NCBI GenBank assembly: GCA_951799445.1
Contig: OX637289.1
Location: 8,089,321-8,153,320, forward strand
Reading direction: 5' to 3'
DNA: 64,000 nucleotides
From: Pseudisothecium myosuroides
Lineage: Eukaryota > Streptophyta > Bryopsida > Hypnales > Lembophyllaceae
The notes under the pieces are model-generated. The model ran no database searches. It saw nothing but the letters and a program-made list of their open reading frames with translations, and was not told where the DNA came from. A program made the position numbers and the translations under genes. Shown piece by piece: positions 22,074 through 34,285 of this stretch (the stretch's first letter is position 1; the number at the start of each line of letters is the position of its first letter).

Positions 22074-22220
22074 TATATGGGAAGCAAGGATAATCTACCT
22101 CAGTCTGTAAAGCGAGGATTGAAGCTCTTTGCATATTATCGTGAAGGCCTTGCTTGACTCTGTAAGAACAAAGCATAATCGCTTCTCGAAGTAGTGCGAG
22201 ACTGACAATTCCGTAGCAAG

Positions 22221-22480
22221 ATGGCCAAGAGCAAGGGGTACGGTCATAGTGTGGGGAGGCTCGATATTGGACCCCTTCAGAAAAGGCAGCTAGTAAGTAA
22301 CTAAAAACAAATTAGTGAGACTTCAAACAGGGGGAGACTTCAAGCAACGAGAGAATTGACTCCATTTTGCAGGCGGCAGACTTTCAAGAGAAACTCCAAA
22401 GTCTGCCGGAGCCCAAAAGTCCCCTAATCACGGGAGAGACCCTTTGTCAAGGGTCTGAATCGTGCGGGCCCCCACACTAG
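22221..22480 (+). CDS. Possible small two-exon gene, 59 aa
   Basis: Exon 22221-22292 (MAKSKGYGHSVGRLDIGPLQ) ends at a consensus donor, CTA then GTAAGT. Exon 22373-22480 follows TTTTGCAG in the same phase and ends with TAG. The joined product is 59 aa with no recognised family, membrane segment or signal. The only support is agreement of splice sites and frame, so chance is possible. It lies 720 bp upstream of the dioxygenase gene. Confidence 0.25.
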
Positions 22481-22608
22481 GACTACCCTACGTGAAGGTC
22501 AGATTTAGACATAAATTAAGTACTTGGGGGAGTGTCTGAATGTTAGGAATATTATAAGTGAGATATTACCAACATTTAATACACTACCAATACTTTTAAC
22601 TGTCTGAA

Positions 22609-22648
22609 TCCACTTTGCGAATCCACTTTGCGAATCCACTTTGCACGC
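22609..22648. repeat. 14-bp tandem repeat, 3 units
   Basis: GAATCCACTTTGC is repeated three times in direct order. Confidence 0.85.
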
Positions 22649-23199
22649 GAAAAAGAAACTATTTCAGCACTCACCTGCCGAATCAGACCTTCACGCACGG
22701 TACGCCGAACAAGGTAATTGCTTGCACAACCGAAATTTGCAGCAACCTGTCATTGAAACATAGGATTGTGAGAATAATGATGTCACCTAGCCATTCAGAT
22801 GGATTTTTAAATAGGTGAGTGCAAGATGGTTGGACAGGTATAGTTAGATTCTTTTGCTTGAAATAAAAACAGGTCCACATGTGGAGGTATTCAAAAATTT
22901 AGTCTAAGCTTACCTGTTTCCGCCTTCTACCCAAAAAAGTCCGTTTCACTTCCAGTCGTCAGATTTTTTGTGCACCTTTGTCCTCTACATTGACTCCGAG
23001 CATCCCTCGTGGTTGAATTTCTTGGCGAGCTGATACAATAAATGAATCGCAGCGTAAGAGTACGTCCGTCAGCAGGAATGTTAGAATGGTCGACACACGA
23101 TTCGCAGAGGTACTCAAGCCGGCTCCCGAGTTCTACGAGCCAACTGGAGGTTCAGATTGAGTGAAAACGCGAGTACTTTTCCGAAAGCAGAGGTTCTCC
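22649..23199. other. Upstream region of the dioxygenase gene
   Basis: Presumed promoter and 5' leader. The first in-frame ATG is at 23200; an upstream in-frame stop lies at 23158-23160. No specific regulatory motif was identified. Confidence 0.4.
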
Positions 23200-25563
23200 A
23201 TGGAGGGCGGAACGTTGGGATACAACGTCAAGGATTTAGCTGAAGCCGGAAATGCGTCTGTGCCCAAGAATTTTGTGCAATCCAAGAGCACAGAGGAAGC
23301 CTTCATCCCCCACAATTATGAAGACAGCCAGGGTAGCATTCCTGTCATCGACTTGAGCGGATTGCAGGAAGGTCCGGCGCGGCGTGGTGCGACCTTGGCA
23401 GCGATCGCGAGTGCTTGTAAAGAGTGGGGCTTTTTCCAGGTACGTGACCGTTAAACCCTCTCTCTCATCAACGTACAGTTCATCGTAACTATTAGGTTAC
23501 GGTACTAGCTAGGCATCCGCATGCCTCCCGTCGTTGCATACAGTACGTTTGAGTTGCAATTGAATTGTGCGCGGGGGTTTGGACCACGTGCTGCAGGTCG
23601 TGAACTCCGGTATCTCGCCTTCGCTGGTGGAGCAGACGTTCCAGCTGACGAGGTCGTTTTTTGATCTGCCGAGCGCCGAGAAGGAGGCTCTGGCGAAGGA
23701 CCCCACAAACCCCGTGGGCAACGGCTATGGCCGCCAGTTCCGCTTGTCCGCGAATGCCACGGAGGATTGGCAGGACATCTTCTTCCACTATCTGCTCCCG
23801 CCCGCTCTCAAGCAGATCGATTCCTGGCCTCGGAAACCGGCTGCCTACAGGTTCGATCGACATAACCCTCCCTCTAGCCTCGAATGGAATCGTTACTCCC
23901 TAACTAAGACCCCTGTAGATGCTACTAGTTGATTACAGGGTTTAGCCAAATCACATCAGGTTTCTCGTGTATAATCTCTTTCAACTGGTATAAATATGGA
24001 AGCAACCACTGACATTGACATGGAGGCATAGAGGGATGAACCAATTCACTACTTAATTACTTCTGCACCAATTTGTGCAGAGCGACAATGGAGCAGTACG
24101 GCGCCGAAGTGTTGCAGCTGACTGAGCGGTTGCTGGACGTGTTTGCGGAGCTTCTGGGCTTGCCGAAGGGCCACTTGCAGGCGGTCTTCGGCGAGCCCAT
24201 GCTGAACGTGCGCCTCATCTACTACGCCGCCTGTCCCGAGCCTTCGCGAGTGCTCGGGTCGCGCGCGCACTCCGACCCCAACGTGCTCACCGTGCTGCTG
24301 CAGGACCACGTCGGAGGCCTGCAAGTGAAGAAGAAAGATGGGCATGGCTGGGTGAATGTGACCCCAGTGCCCGGCGCCCTGGTCATCAACCTCGGCGACC
24401 AAATGCAGGTAAGCTTATCGACCAGTATGATGCTCACACACCTCCCGTGCCCTGGGACTCTTCCTCCGTTTTTGCATCGTCCAGACTCCAGATCATGTCA
24501 ACCCCGTAAGTTGGATGTTCAGAATTCTAGCTACCAGTTGTCAATTTTTGGCAAAGAATGAAATGGAGTCCTGAGGTTTTCTGGAGTTTTCGGGACTGCC
24601 ATGGAGGAAGAATCTGGACTCGGACGGCTCTTGGATGGTAAACTCGGACATGGCAATGTTTCACTGCATTTCTGGTCAACCGGACATTGGCGGTACATCG
24701 AAGTCGATGACGCTATCACAGGGTTACCAGATTCGTTTTGCGATACAAAGCTATTCCCATGGCCAATGTCTGTTGGAGGGACAGTGAGACTGTGGCCATG
24801 GTTATATCTGTGTATCACAAAATAGAAATGTAGAGGGTTACATGGCAACATGTTCTCCGTATGTGAGTGGTCTTGTGTATTTGATTCCTTTGCGGAGTGC
24901 TCCAAATACTACCGTCATCTTATAAATCGGTGCAATAGACAACAACACCTTTTATTGTAGACATTATGACAAAAGATCAAAGTATGTGGAAGAGCTGTTG
25001 CTTTTCCAAAAGCCTCATTTACTGTGAATTCATGTGAGAAAGTTGTAAGAAAGATGGAGTAGTTTGCTACTCATAAAGAAAGTCAAAGCTATGGAGACGT
25101 AACATATCATAGCATGGTTGTTCACTTTTCAATGGCACTTTTCACCTATGTTTGGTAGGCTTGAAGTAACTTTGTCTTGTTTTTATTACTTGTTCACCAT
25201 AGTGTTCATTGGCCCTTAATATCACATAAATGCTTCTTGAGCTGTTTTTGTAGCATTTTCTAATTGCTATAACATGCTTTTACATGATCTCTAACTATGA
25301 GGTTGTGGTTGTTTTGCTAGATTGCAAGCAATGGTAAGTTCCAAAGTGTGGAGCATCGTGTGGTTACCAACCAAGACTCGTCTCGTCTCTCACTAGCCAT
25401 GTTCCGTCACCCAAGTGGGGATGCCAACATTGGCCCTGCCTCAACATTGGTGGACGCATTGCATCCTGCTCTCTATCCTACAACAAACTACGCCACCTAT
25501 AGAGCTTCCTTCCATCAGAAAGGACAAAATGGCAAAGACTTGCTTGCTTCGTCCAAAGCTTAA
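23200..25563 (+). CDS. 2-oxoglutarate/Fe(II)-dependent dioxygenase, DOXC type
   Basis: Soluble enzyme that uses Fe(II), O2 and 2-oxoglutarate to hydroxylate or desaturate a small molecule; this class serves flavonoid, hormone and other specialised metabolism. Exons 23200-23439, 23597-23850, 24081-24408 and 25321-25563 all have GT-AG borders and agree in phase, giving 354 aa. The DIOX_N region contains IPVIDLSGL (about residues 47-55) and WGFFQVVNSG. The double-stranded beta-helix holds the iron triad H228, D230 (RAHSDPNVLT) and H286 (SVEHRVV), and R296 with S298 (SRLSLAMF) for 2-oxoglutarate. LLQDHVGGLQV and PGALVINLGDQMQ are family hallmarks. No key residue is missing. The substrate cannot be assigned; relatives include SRG1-, JOX- and F3H-like proteins. 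Intron 3 is the longest at 912 bp. Confidence 0.92.
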
Positions 25564-25904
25564 AATTGTTTGACTACATAGAATGTAGATATGTCCAATT
25601 CCATCGAACATCATATTTCTACCTATAAAGTCATTTTAATTTCGCCTACATGCTGCCTAACTTGGATACAAAGTATATGTTGATTAAGTCAAAGGCTCTA
25701 TGTTAGGGACTTTGAAATTTTAGAAATCATAAAACCATAAATATGATAAATTAGAAAAATTATATTTTGATAATGATTTTAATAAATGTTTAATAAAAAG
25801 TTTAAATGCTATAATGAAGAAGGTAATATCTGCTTTCTTTCTACATTATTTGTTCCCAAGTTAACTTCAATATCATACTATTCTTAAGAAGTTTTTCTTA
25901 GTAT
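25564..25904. other. 3' flank of the dioxygenase gene
   Basis: AT-rich, with no gene. Probably the 3' untranslated region and spacer up to the TTAA element. Confidence 0.5.
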
Positions 25905-25908
25905 TTAA

Positions 25909-26868
25909 CCCCTCAACGTCCAAGGGGCCCAAAAAAGGCCTCACAGAGTTTCAAGTCCAATTCAAAGTACTGTAACTTTTGCATCCAATGTCCAAATTCA
26001 ATCAAATTTGTTGAAAAATTTGCGTTCTCTCTTCTAGTTTATGTGGTAAAAATTTCAGATCAATCCAAGATGTATTGATGTCTTGGAAGCCAATCAAAGT
26101 TCATAGGTTCAATTTGAGTTCACCAAACTGCATTTGAAGGCTGCAACTTTGGGGGCTTATGTCTCCTTCATCTAATGTTTGTTTTCAATAAAATTTGTTG
26201 AATTATGTTCCCTTGAAGCCTAGTTGTTGTGTTAAAATTTTCAAGATGTTTTGAATGTTTGGGAGCAATTCGAAGTTCAAAGTCCAGACATTTTTGGATT
26301 ACAGTGAACTTCGGCGGCTTGTTTCTTCTTCATATAATGTCTGATTTCAATAAAAATTTGGAGGAAAGTTGTGCATACTAGTCTAGTTTGTGTGTCTAAA
26401 ATTTCATACCAATCCAAGAAGTTATGAGGGAAGGAGAAGCATTTTAGTAGAAGCAGGTTTAGCCCTAGATGTGTTTTTTGCAACTTTTTTTGCTATTTTT
26501 TTGACATTTCAAAGCCATTTTGCAAACATAATGAGGCAATTCAATGATGTTTTTTTTTCACCAATGTGTTGTATGGTGGTTTTGAATCACTTTATAGTGT
26601 ATAGTTTTTCTATTTGAGTAGGTTTAGAAATCAAATTTCACCTCCAATTGTGCTTCTAGGAAAATTTCAGCATCTTTTTTCTACACTAAAACATTATAAT
26701 TTTGCAATCCACATGGTCAAATGACTCCAAATTTGATTCACACCATCTACAACACGTAAAATACAAGATTGTACGGTTGAGATTTTTATACCTTACTAAC
26801 ATTTTGAACTATATCACTTCAAAAGCAATGATGTTTTTAAACCCAAAAAGGAGCTGGGCCTTGAGGGG
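25909..26868. mobile_element. TTAA-flanked element, 960 bp (P1)
   Basis: TTAA lies at 25905-25908 and 26869-26872. The ends are CCCCTCAACGTCCAAGGGGC and, inward from the right, CCCCTCAAGGCCCAGC. A full-length inverted relative lies at 42966-43934. The interior consists of three or four diverged units of about 170-180 bp, each running from a YAACTTT...TCC-AATGT word through AATTTGTTG to AAAATTTCA...CAATCCAAGA. No transposase. TTAA plus a CCC-start is the piggyBac signature. Confidence 0.8.
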
Positions 26869-27093
26869 TTAATAAATTTGCAAATGAAAGTAGCTAATTG
26901 ATACATTCAAGGCGTAAACGTTATTTGTGTTGTAGTTGGATTTGGTGTGGAATCGGCAAATTCTCAGGAGATTAATAAAGAAATAAACGTGTAATCACGT
27001 ATTTAGAATTTGTAGTATATAGACCAACTACCAACAAGAGACTTATGAATTGATCATTTACTAACAAAGTCTACAATCACTTCTTTGATGGAC

Positions 27094-28828
27094 TCATAAA
27101 AATTCTGATGCCAATTCCATGACCTTATTTTTCACCCATTTTGCTTTCTTCTCAAAACACCCCATTTTCCAAAGACTAACATGTTTGATGTCTATGCTTT
27201 CAACTTGAGAGCGCATGGTTTCAATAGCTTCAAATACTCCTACAACAACATTACATGGAGCCATATGTTGGAGATCAGCTTCAACTTGATCACAACCGTC
27301 ATCTACAAGGACCTTTTTAATATATTGGAGGTCTCCTCTTGCTTGATCTCTGTGTGTTTCTGATAGTCTTATAGATTGATCATCCTTTTCCACATCAATA
27401 TTTGAAAGGATGTTATAAGCATTAAGCAAATGTGCCTTGGTTATATCCTTCACTCGTTTCTTCTGCCAGTGGTTTCTACTAGCATTATCCTCCTCAAAAT
27501 CATTAGAGGTGATTAACACTAAATGATTTTCTTCCAAATTGCTCTTCAAAGTCTCTTTTGGTGCATACTTTGCTCCATGCATTGTTGTTGGAGCTACTTC
27601 AAGTGCTTGATCTTCCTGTTTTTTTAACCGTTTTACAAGGTGATCATTGTTTCCTACATTAACATCCACAACAATGTTTTGATCATTTAGCAGGTGTGAC
27701 TTGATTACATTTTTGGGTGGTATTTTTTGGTCTCTATCGCAATTAACCTCCTTGCAGTTGTAAAAGCCATTTAACACTAAACTGTCTTCTTTTGATTTGG
27801 TCTCTGGGGTCTTCTTCTGTGAATCCACTTTGGATGGGGGTGCTTCAAGTGTTGCAGATAACACAGGAATTACTGAATGCTTGTTCGAATGCCTCCTTTC
27901 CAAATTAACCCCTAAATGCTCAAGGCCTTTTTTGAGCTTCTTGGAATTTGCTGTAAATTGAACAAAAAGACAACATTTTGATAAATTTTATCATTTTTTT
28001 TTGGAATTGTGACCATACAAATTGAAGCTAGACATGTTAGAGATCACATGAGAAAAGAAAACACAACAATATCACCCATGGATTGAAAGATTATAATGCT
28101 TGATCATGAAGGTGTTAAAATTGTAAAAGTGATTTGAAGTCTTTCAATCCTCTTTTTCACAAGATAAATCTAAAAAATTGGTCAGCAAAAAAAAACGAGG
28201 TTAAAGGGCATAACATGTATAACCCCAATCAATTTACAACTTCTCAAAATCTACTCTACAATTTTTTTAAAGGAATTTCTAATTTGATTTTTCCTCCAAG
28301 GTCTAGTGTATTTGAAGCTCATTTCCAAGAGCCCTCAACACTACAAAATCAAGATTTACAATGGACCCTTGCACAAAATCTTGAATAGAAAAATCATAAT
28401 CATTCATTTTCAAAATTGGATTTTTGATGCTAAAACTAGACTTCAAAATAATTTTTCAGAAATATAAACTACTAAAATTAGTACTTTGGTAAGGTTTTAT
28501 TTAACTTCAAAGTATTGTCAACACCAAAATTTGCTATGGGATACAGCTTTACGAGCCCATTGTACTCACCGGTTTCCGCACATAGAGATTGAAGATTTCT
28601 AGTCCTTGCATTCTTTTTAATTTTTGTTTTATCCTTGGTATTCCTTTTCACCGCTCGAACCTTGCCTCCAAGTGTAAATTGTTTTCCGCAGCCATAACAT
28701 TCAAAGCGAGGTTGGGTTAACTTGACATTGTTGAAATACCTTAATTTGACATTGTTTGACAAACAATGAGGGCAAATTCTAGGTAAACTCTGGAGGTGGT
28801 CTGGAATGTCAACTTCATGAGCAACCAT
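27094..28828 (-). CDS. Dof zinc-finger transcription factor, two exons
   Basis: Plant-specific nuclear DNA-binding protein that recognises AAAG-core sites. Exon 1 is 28828-28570 and exon 2 is 27950-27094. The donor (ACCG then GTGAGT) and acceptor (TTTACAG) agree in phase, giving 371 aa. The Dof finger lies at about residues 19-62: ICPHCLSNNVKLRYFNNVKL, then QPRFECYGCGKQFTLGGKVR, with all four cysteines in CX2C-X21-CX2C spacing. It is divergent: YWT is QFT here, and the GG-R-VPVG end is GGKVRAVKRN. A Lys-rich stretch follows, probably a nuclear signal. The remaining 285 residues are acidic and low in known motifs. Nearly all of the intron, and the first 42 nt of exon 2 (residues about 87-101), match a TTAA-flanked MITE at 33645-34281. 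Expression is untested, and a recent frame-preserving change is possible. Confidence 0.82.
27909..28555. mobile_element. TTAA-type MITE forming the Dof intron (P3')
   Basis: This is the reverse-complement relative of 33645-34281 along nearly its whole length. One end is intact, CCCCTAAATGCTCAAGG, next to TTAA at 27905-27908, and lies inside Dof exon 2. Homology at the other end is clear to about 28535 and doubtful to about 28555. The Dof intron spans 27951-28569, almost the same interval. Confidence 0.8.
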
Positions 28829-29432
28829 GATGTCTATCTATTTGGATTCTATACAACAAGAATTAATTAGAATTATTCAATATTATTATAAACTACTTCA
28901 AAGTTTCTTTTTAAAGAAGCAAAACTAGAATAATGTTGAACTATTTTGCAACCATGAATTTAAAATGATCATTTTTAGAGAATTTATTATTTGTATTATT
29001 GTAGATTTTGCATTAAAAATTTCATCAATATTATTAATAGCAATACAAATTTGTTAGTATAATGGTTTGTTGAATTTAGGTTTTGATATGCATATATATA
29101 TTCTAAACAAGCAAACCATGAAATATTTTATAATGCTAAAGTTTCATACAGAGTTTAATAGATATAATGTAAAATAATAATAGAAAACAAAAATAATAAT
29201 AGGATAGAAGAAATTTGGTCCAATATGATCTAAAAAGTAAAAGGTGTTTAATTTTAAAGTAAAAAGTGTTTAATTTAAAATTAAAAAATGATTATAATAA
29301 TAGAAGGTGATTTTGCTTTTACTTTCTAATCATTAAAAAAGAGAGCAATCCATTACTGAAGCACATATGTTGTGATTAGTATGCAGTTTCTTCAATAATA
29401 ACAATACTGTTCGTACGGCGTTAAACTTGTCG
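28829..29432. other. AT-rich DNA upstream of the Dof gene
   Basis: Presumed promoter region; no gene or element was recognised. Confidence 0.4.
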
Positions 29433-29631
29433 CACGAAGTGGGACTAGCAGGGTGGATTTATCCTAGAGAAATTTTTTTATTTGCCACATATGAAGAAAT
29501 TTGCAAATTTTGAATTTGTATATGCAAATAGAGAGTCCAAATTAGCAAGGAGAAGTCTACAACATACCCTAGATACGGCAAAAAATAGGGGGCTTTCTTT
29601 AAAACTTTTACCCTGCTAGTCCCACTTTGTG
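29433..29631. mobile_element. MITE with 22-bp terminal inverted repeats, 199 bp
   Basis: CACGAAGTGGGACTAGCAGG at the left is matched in reverse at 29610-29631 with one difference (CACAAAGTGGGAC). No target duplication or coding frame was recognised, and there is no second copy in the window. Confidence 0.65.
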
Positions 29632-31947
29632 AAATGGATTTAATGTCCTATTAACTGATCCAATTGACCAAATAAACAAATACTTTAGTGATGCATCTTA
29701 TGGTAATACTAACATCAATATAAACTTCCAAATGACAAATTATATAGACTTGTATCCTAAATATAGATGAATTGAAAGTTTAACTAAGAACATCTCTTGC
29801 TGCCCTCCAAATATCCCTTCCCCTCTAATTTTTGGATGTTAAGCAATCCATTCTAGTGTATGTCAACCTCTACCTTCACTTCCCCCCTTCAAATAAGCCA
29901 CATTTGAAGGAGTCACTAACCCCTCTATAAGCTATATGTTCTCTTGGGATTAGTGAGTCGTCATAATAAATGAGAGTGTACTTATTGCTTTTGCAAGTTT
30001 TATGACTTGTGAATGGTTGGAAGTATATTTTAGGGAGTTGTATTGTTGAGGATCTTGTTGGGGATACAAATGGCCATTCCTTCTAAATTGGACAAATCTC
30101 AATTGAAAGAACCTGGCTATTTGGAGGGTTGCAAGGAGATGTTCTAGAACTTATTTATTGTGTTTGTAATAATTTGTTAGCTTCAATAGAAGTACCAAAT
30201 GCCTCAAGCAATATAATCTAGCATGCGTATTGGTTAAGTAATCAACTAAAAAGCTAACCAAAGTTTCACAACACATGATCAAAGTGTTCGAACTAAATCA
30301 CCACCCTCTTCTATTAGTTACACTAGCCATAAACACATTCAATATCCCACCTTCAAATCTTCTTATGAATCTCTCAATGCACTTCCAAGCACTTCCACTA
30401 AACATGCTTTAATTAGCCATTCGTAGTATGGTATATAGTTTGAGAAAGAATTGAATGGAAGTGAATAATAGGGTTGACTAAATGGCTTGCATTGTGAATT
30501 TGTCTTGGTAGTTGGATTGATTCTAATATGCTAAATGCCTCTTGGTAGTCATTTAGTAAAATATACAAAACTATACAACGTATTAAGAACTTGCAATAGG
30601 GGAGTTTGCATTAATCAAAATTATTCAGATTTAAACATTTTGTACAAAAGGGTAAGACTCTTATTCAAGAGCATTTGTCAAATAAGGTAGCAAATTAGGC
30701 AACTTTTGCTCAATGGTAGAGCCCAGAAGTAAAGAGTCCTTATTTGGCACATAAAAAGAAGAGCCTTCTTTAGAATAAATTTTGTTGCTTGAGATAAATT
30801 TCATGCCATTGGATGCTTCTACTTATGAAAGATTTCTATAAAGTTATCCTTTGCTTGTAAATTGCCCTCACAATACAAAAATCTCGACAAAGATGTCTAA
30901 TAGATCATTGAAGTTACTAAGATTTTTGTTTATTAAAGGATTGGTAAGGAGGAGAATTACTGAGAGGTTCTCATTCAATTGTAAATAGCTCTCAGAATAG
31001 TTGATGAGAAAACCAACATAGTTTTCTTAGTACTTGAACTCGACATTTGAATTCAACATTATGAAATTCATATTCAGAACATTTTTATAGCTTTTGAAGC
31101 CGCTTCCAAACTTAAGGTATAAGTCTTCAAAATCAAAAGTTAAGCATTACTTTATAATAGTTGTACTAGCTACATATCAAGACATTGTATTCCTATTTGT
31201 TGTGGTGTTATCAATGCATTTATGTTTGTAATATTTTCTTTGTAAATTAATGATGGCATACAAAGTCCTCACTAAGGAATCTTTCACATTTTCTTTGGAT
31301 ATTCCAAAGTTATAAAACAAAAGTTATAAATCCGCATTAATTATGGTATCTCAATCATTGAATCCAATGATTATAAGAGAGTTTACTTGGAAAGAACTAC
31401 ATGTAGACTTGTAAATAACAATTCAAAATCCGTCTTAAATTCTCTATACAAATAAAGAATTATAATTTCACCAATTACATTGATCATATTGTGGAAATAT
31501 AATTCAAGCAAAGAACATGCTTCCAACAAGACAAACATAGCTATTATAGAAAACTATACATAAGAAAGTCCTTTCTACTACTTCATCCAAGAGAATAAAA
31601 TTAATTTATTCACTCTAGCTTTACTAACAGCATAACCAATTGGACACTTCAAAGTTCTTTAGTTCTTGGGCTTTACTACTTGTTTTAGAACCTCTTGCAT
31701 ATTCTTTTAAATGAGAAATGCTAAAAAATTGGTGCAATTTAAGATAGTTTATATTTAACTATTTGGTTTTTTGTATGCAAGATTACAAGGACTGGAAGCA
31801 ATCACAACTTTGTATAGATTTGTTTATATTCCTTTGATTACTAATAATATTTGTTCATTACTTTTGTGAGATGCATCTAAATTTTTGGACCAATCATTCT
31901 AGAGTGAAATCTTCAATACATTTTGTAAATTTGAAAAACAATAAAAT
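29632..31947. other. Long AT-rich noncoding stretch
   Basis: No frame longer than about 60 codons and no element ends were recognised. Near 30709 GCTCAATGGTAGAGC resembles a tRNA D-arm but the rest of a tRNA is missing. Confidence 0.45.
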
Positions 31948-32180
31948 TATGGTAGAACCACCCATTCCCAACTAGGGACCTACATCCAACCTGTAGGGAA
32001 CAACCATTTCTAACCAAGCCTGGAACAAATTTCCAACCAAAGCTTGGAATGTTTTTCTTTTTCTTTTTCAAGGTTGGAACTAATAAGGTCATTACACATG
32101 TTCCAAAGTAGTGAGCGGGAAAGTAATTCTTGAATGATCAAAAATGGAAGACTCTATACATTGGTTGTGGGTTCAGACCA
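31948..32180. mobile_element. AGGTAG-type element, family K, inverted partial copy
   Basis: TGGTAGAACCACCCATTCCC, TTTTTCAAGGTTGGAAC and GTAGTGAGCGGGAAAGTA match in reverse the right part of 38684-39106. The remaining half is missing. Confidence 0.55.
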
Positions 32181-33640
32181 ACTTTTAGCTTCCAAAACTC
32201 ATAGTAATTTCAATTCAAGGCATAAAATTAACAAAAAATCTGCAATCCCTGTGATTTCTATCTTTCTACATGGATTGGCAGAAAATTAACATTGCCTTAT
32301 ACTACTCGAGATCATGCATGGAATCACTTAAGTGTTCGACCATGGATGGTTCTACTATACTTCAATATGGAATACTCATTCATGAATATGACAATTATAA
32401 AATTTCTTATTTGTTATCTTGCAAGCTACAAGTTATTAATCATCCAATAGTATGATATTGATAAAAACATCTTCTTCAAGATAAAGAATATATTTGAAAG
32501 ATATTAATTATAGTTTGTAATGTGTTAGTCTATGTCCGTAAATTCATAAATTTAAGGCGTTCTCTTCTTGCCTCAAGGCAATCCATTAACCCTTTAGTTT
32601 TCACGTTTTTCTACTTCTAAACCCCAAACCTCACCTTCACAGCATCTTCACAAAAACAAATAAGGTTACGGTTAGAATTAAAATATTTTGAATAGGTTTT
32701 GTAGCAATGTGAGGATGCAAGTGAAAATGATAAAAGAATTTTGTACATGAAGCAAAACCAAGTGGTTTAGGATTTTGGGAGGTACAATAATTCACATATA
32801 AAATTTTAAAAGTGAAGGTCATAGGCGTTTATTGGTATTATAACCTAAGCAAATCCAAAAGTATCTCATATACACTAAGCACAAATATTTATAACACCAA
32901 AACATTACCTATACAAGAGGTTAAATTAAAATTTTTTAAACTAAAATTGTCCCTTTCTAAAGACTCCACTTTTGCAGTATCACAAACAAACATATTCATT
33001 CCTTCTAAAGACCTTCAATTCCACACTATAGGAACATCCATAGGAACATTAGTTGAATAGTTTTTGGACATCAGGAACATCATGGAACAAAGTATATATT
33101 GCAATTCTTCAATCCTATAAGGGGACCTGCTTGAGTATTTTTTTGAAACTTGACATTACAATTGAAGGTTTGAAATTAATCTACTTGTATTGCCCTCGAT
33201 TGAAAAGATCTGTATAGGATAAGGCACTTCCACATAGGTCTTACCTAAAATAAAGTATTTTAAGCCCAAAGGCAAAGCATGTAAGTAGAAGGCACCTTAT
33301 TTTGAAAAAAAGGCTAAGAAAGAAAATCTTACATGATGTAAGGTATATACACTAATACTCAACCCTGCCCAAAATGCGGCACCAACATTTGGACTAAAAG
33401 AAGTAAGAAAATCCTAAATATCAATTATATAAGAAGTACACAATCAAAACATGAGAATCTATGAGATGATATTTAAAAAATTTATGACTTATTCATATAG
33501 TGTCCAAATAATGCTACTAAAGTGCATTGAAATCTTTTTTTGTTTACCAACAAGATCTAATAAAAATAATTTATGTTAAATGACTGTAAGTTAGTAACTA
33601 TGATCAATTGTAATTATTGATGATTATAAATGCGCATAAC
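32181..33640. other. AT-rich noncoding DNA
   Basis: Nothing recognisable. Frames such as 32812-33060 have no known motif. Confidence 0.4.
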
Positions 33641-33644
33641 TTAA

Positions 33645-34281
33645 CCCCTAAATGCCCAAGGCACCCAATTTGGGTGTTGACAATAATTTGAAGTTAAATA
33701 AATCCTATCCAATTTGCTATTTTCAGAAGTTTATATTTTTGAAAAATTCTTTTTGAAGTCTAGTTTTAGCATCAAAAATCCGATTATGAAAATGATTGAT
33801 TATGATTTTTTTATTCAAGCTTTTGTGCAAGGGTACCCATTGCAATCTTGACTTTATGTAGTGTTGAGGGCTCTTGGAAATGAGCCTCAAATACACTAGA
33901 TCTTGGAGGAAAAATCACATTAGAAATTCATTTAAAAAAATTGTAGAATAGGTTTTGAGAAGTTTTAAATTGATTGGAATTATGCATGTTAGGCCCGTCA
34001 ACCTCAAATTTTTTTGGTGACCAAATTTTTAGATTTGACATGTGAAAAAAGGATTGAAAGAAATTCTTAGCTTTAACACCCTCATGATCAAACATTATAA
34101 TCTTCCAATCCATAAGTGATATTCTTGTGTTTTCTTTTCCTATGTGATTTCTAACATGTCTAGTTTGAATTAGTACGGTTACAATTTAGAAAAAACTGAT
34201 ACAACATATCAAAATGTTGGCTTTCTGTTCAATTTAGAGCAAATTTCAGGAAGCTCAAAACAAGCCTTGGGCATTTAGGGG
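33645..34281. mobile_element. TTAA-flanked MITE, 637 bp (P3)
   Basis: TTAA lies at 33641-33644 and 34282-34285. The ends are CCCCTAAATGCCCAAGGC and, inward from the right, CCCCTAAATGCCCAAGGC, a perfect 18-bp inverted repeat. It has no coding capacity. The intron of the Dof gene is a diverged inverted copy, including the stretch TTTAGAGCAAATTTCAGG that corresponds to the Dof splice acceptor. Confidence 0.9.
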
Positions 34282-34285
34282 TTAA

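Noticed and set aside
24531..24905. 124-codon minus-strand open frame
   Set aside because: Lies in intron 3 of the dioxygenase gene with no recognisable motif.
30700..30775. tRNA-like D-arm (GCTCAATGGTAGAGC)
   Set aside because: No acceptor stem, T-arm or B box at the right distance.
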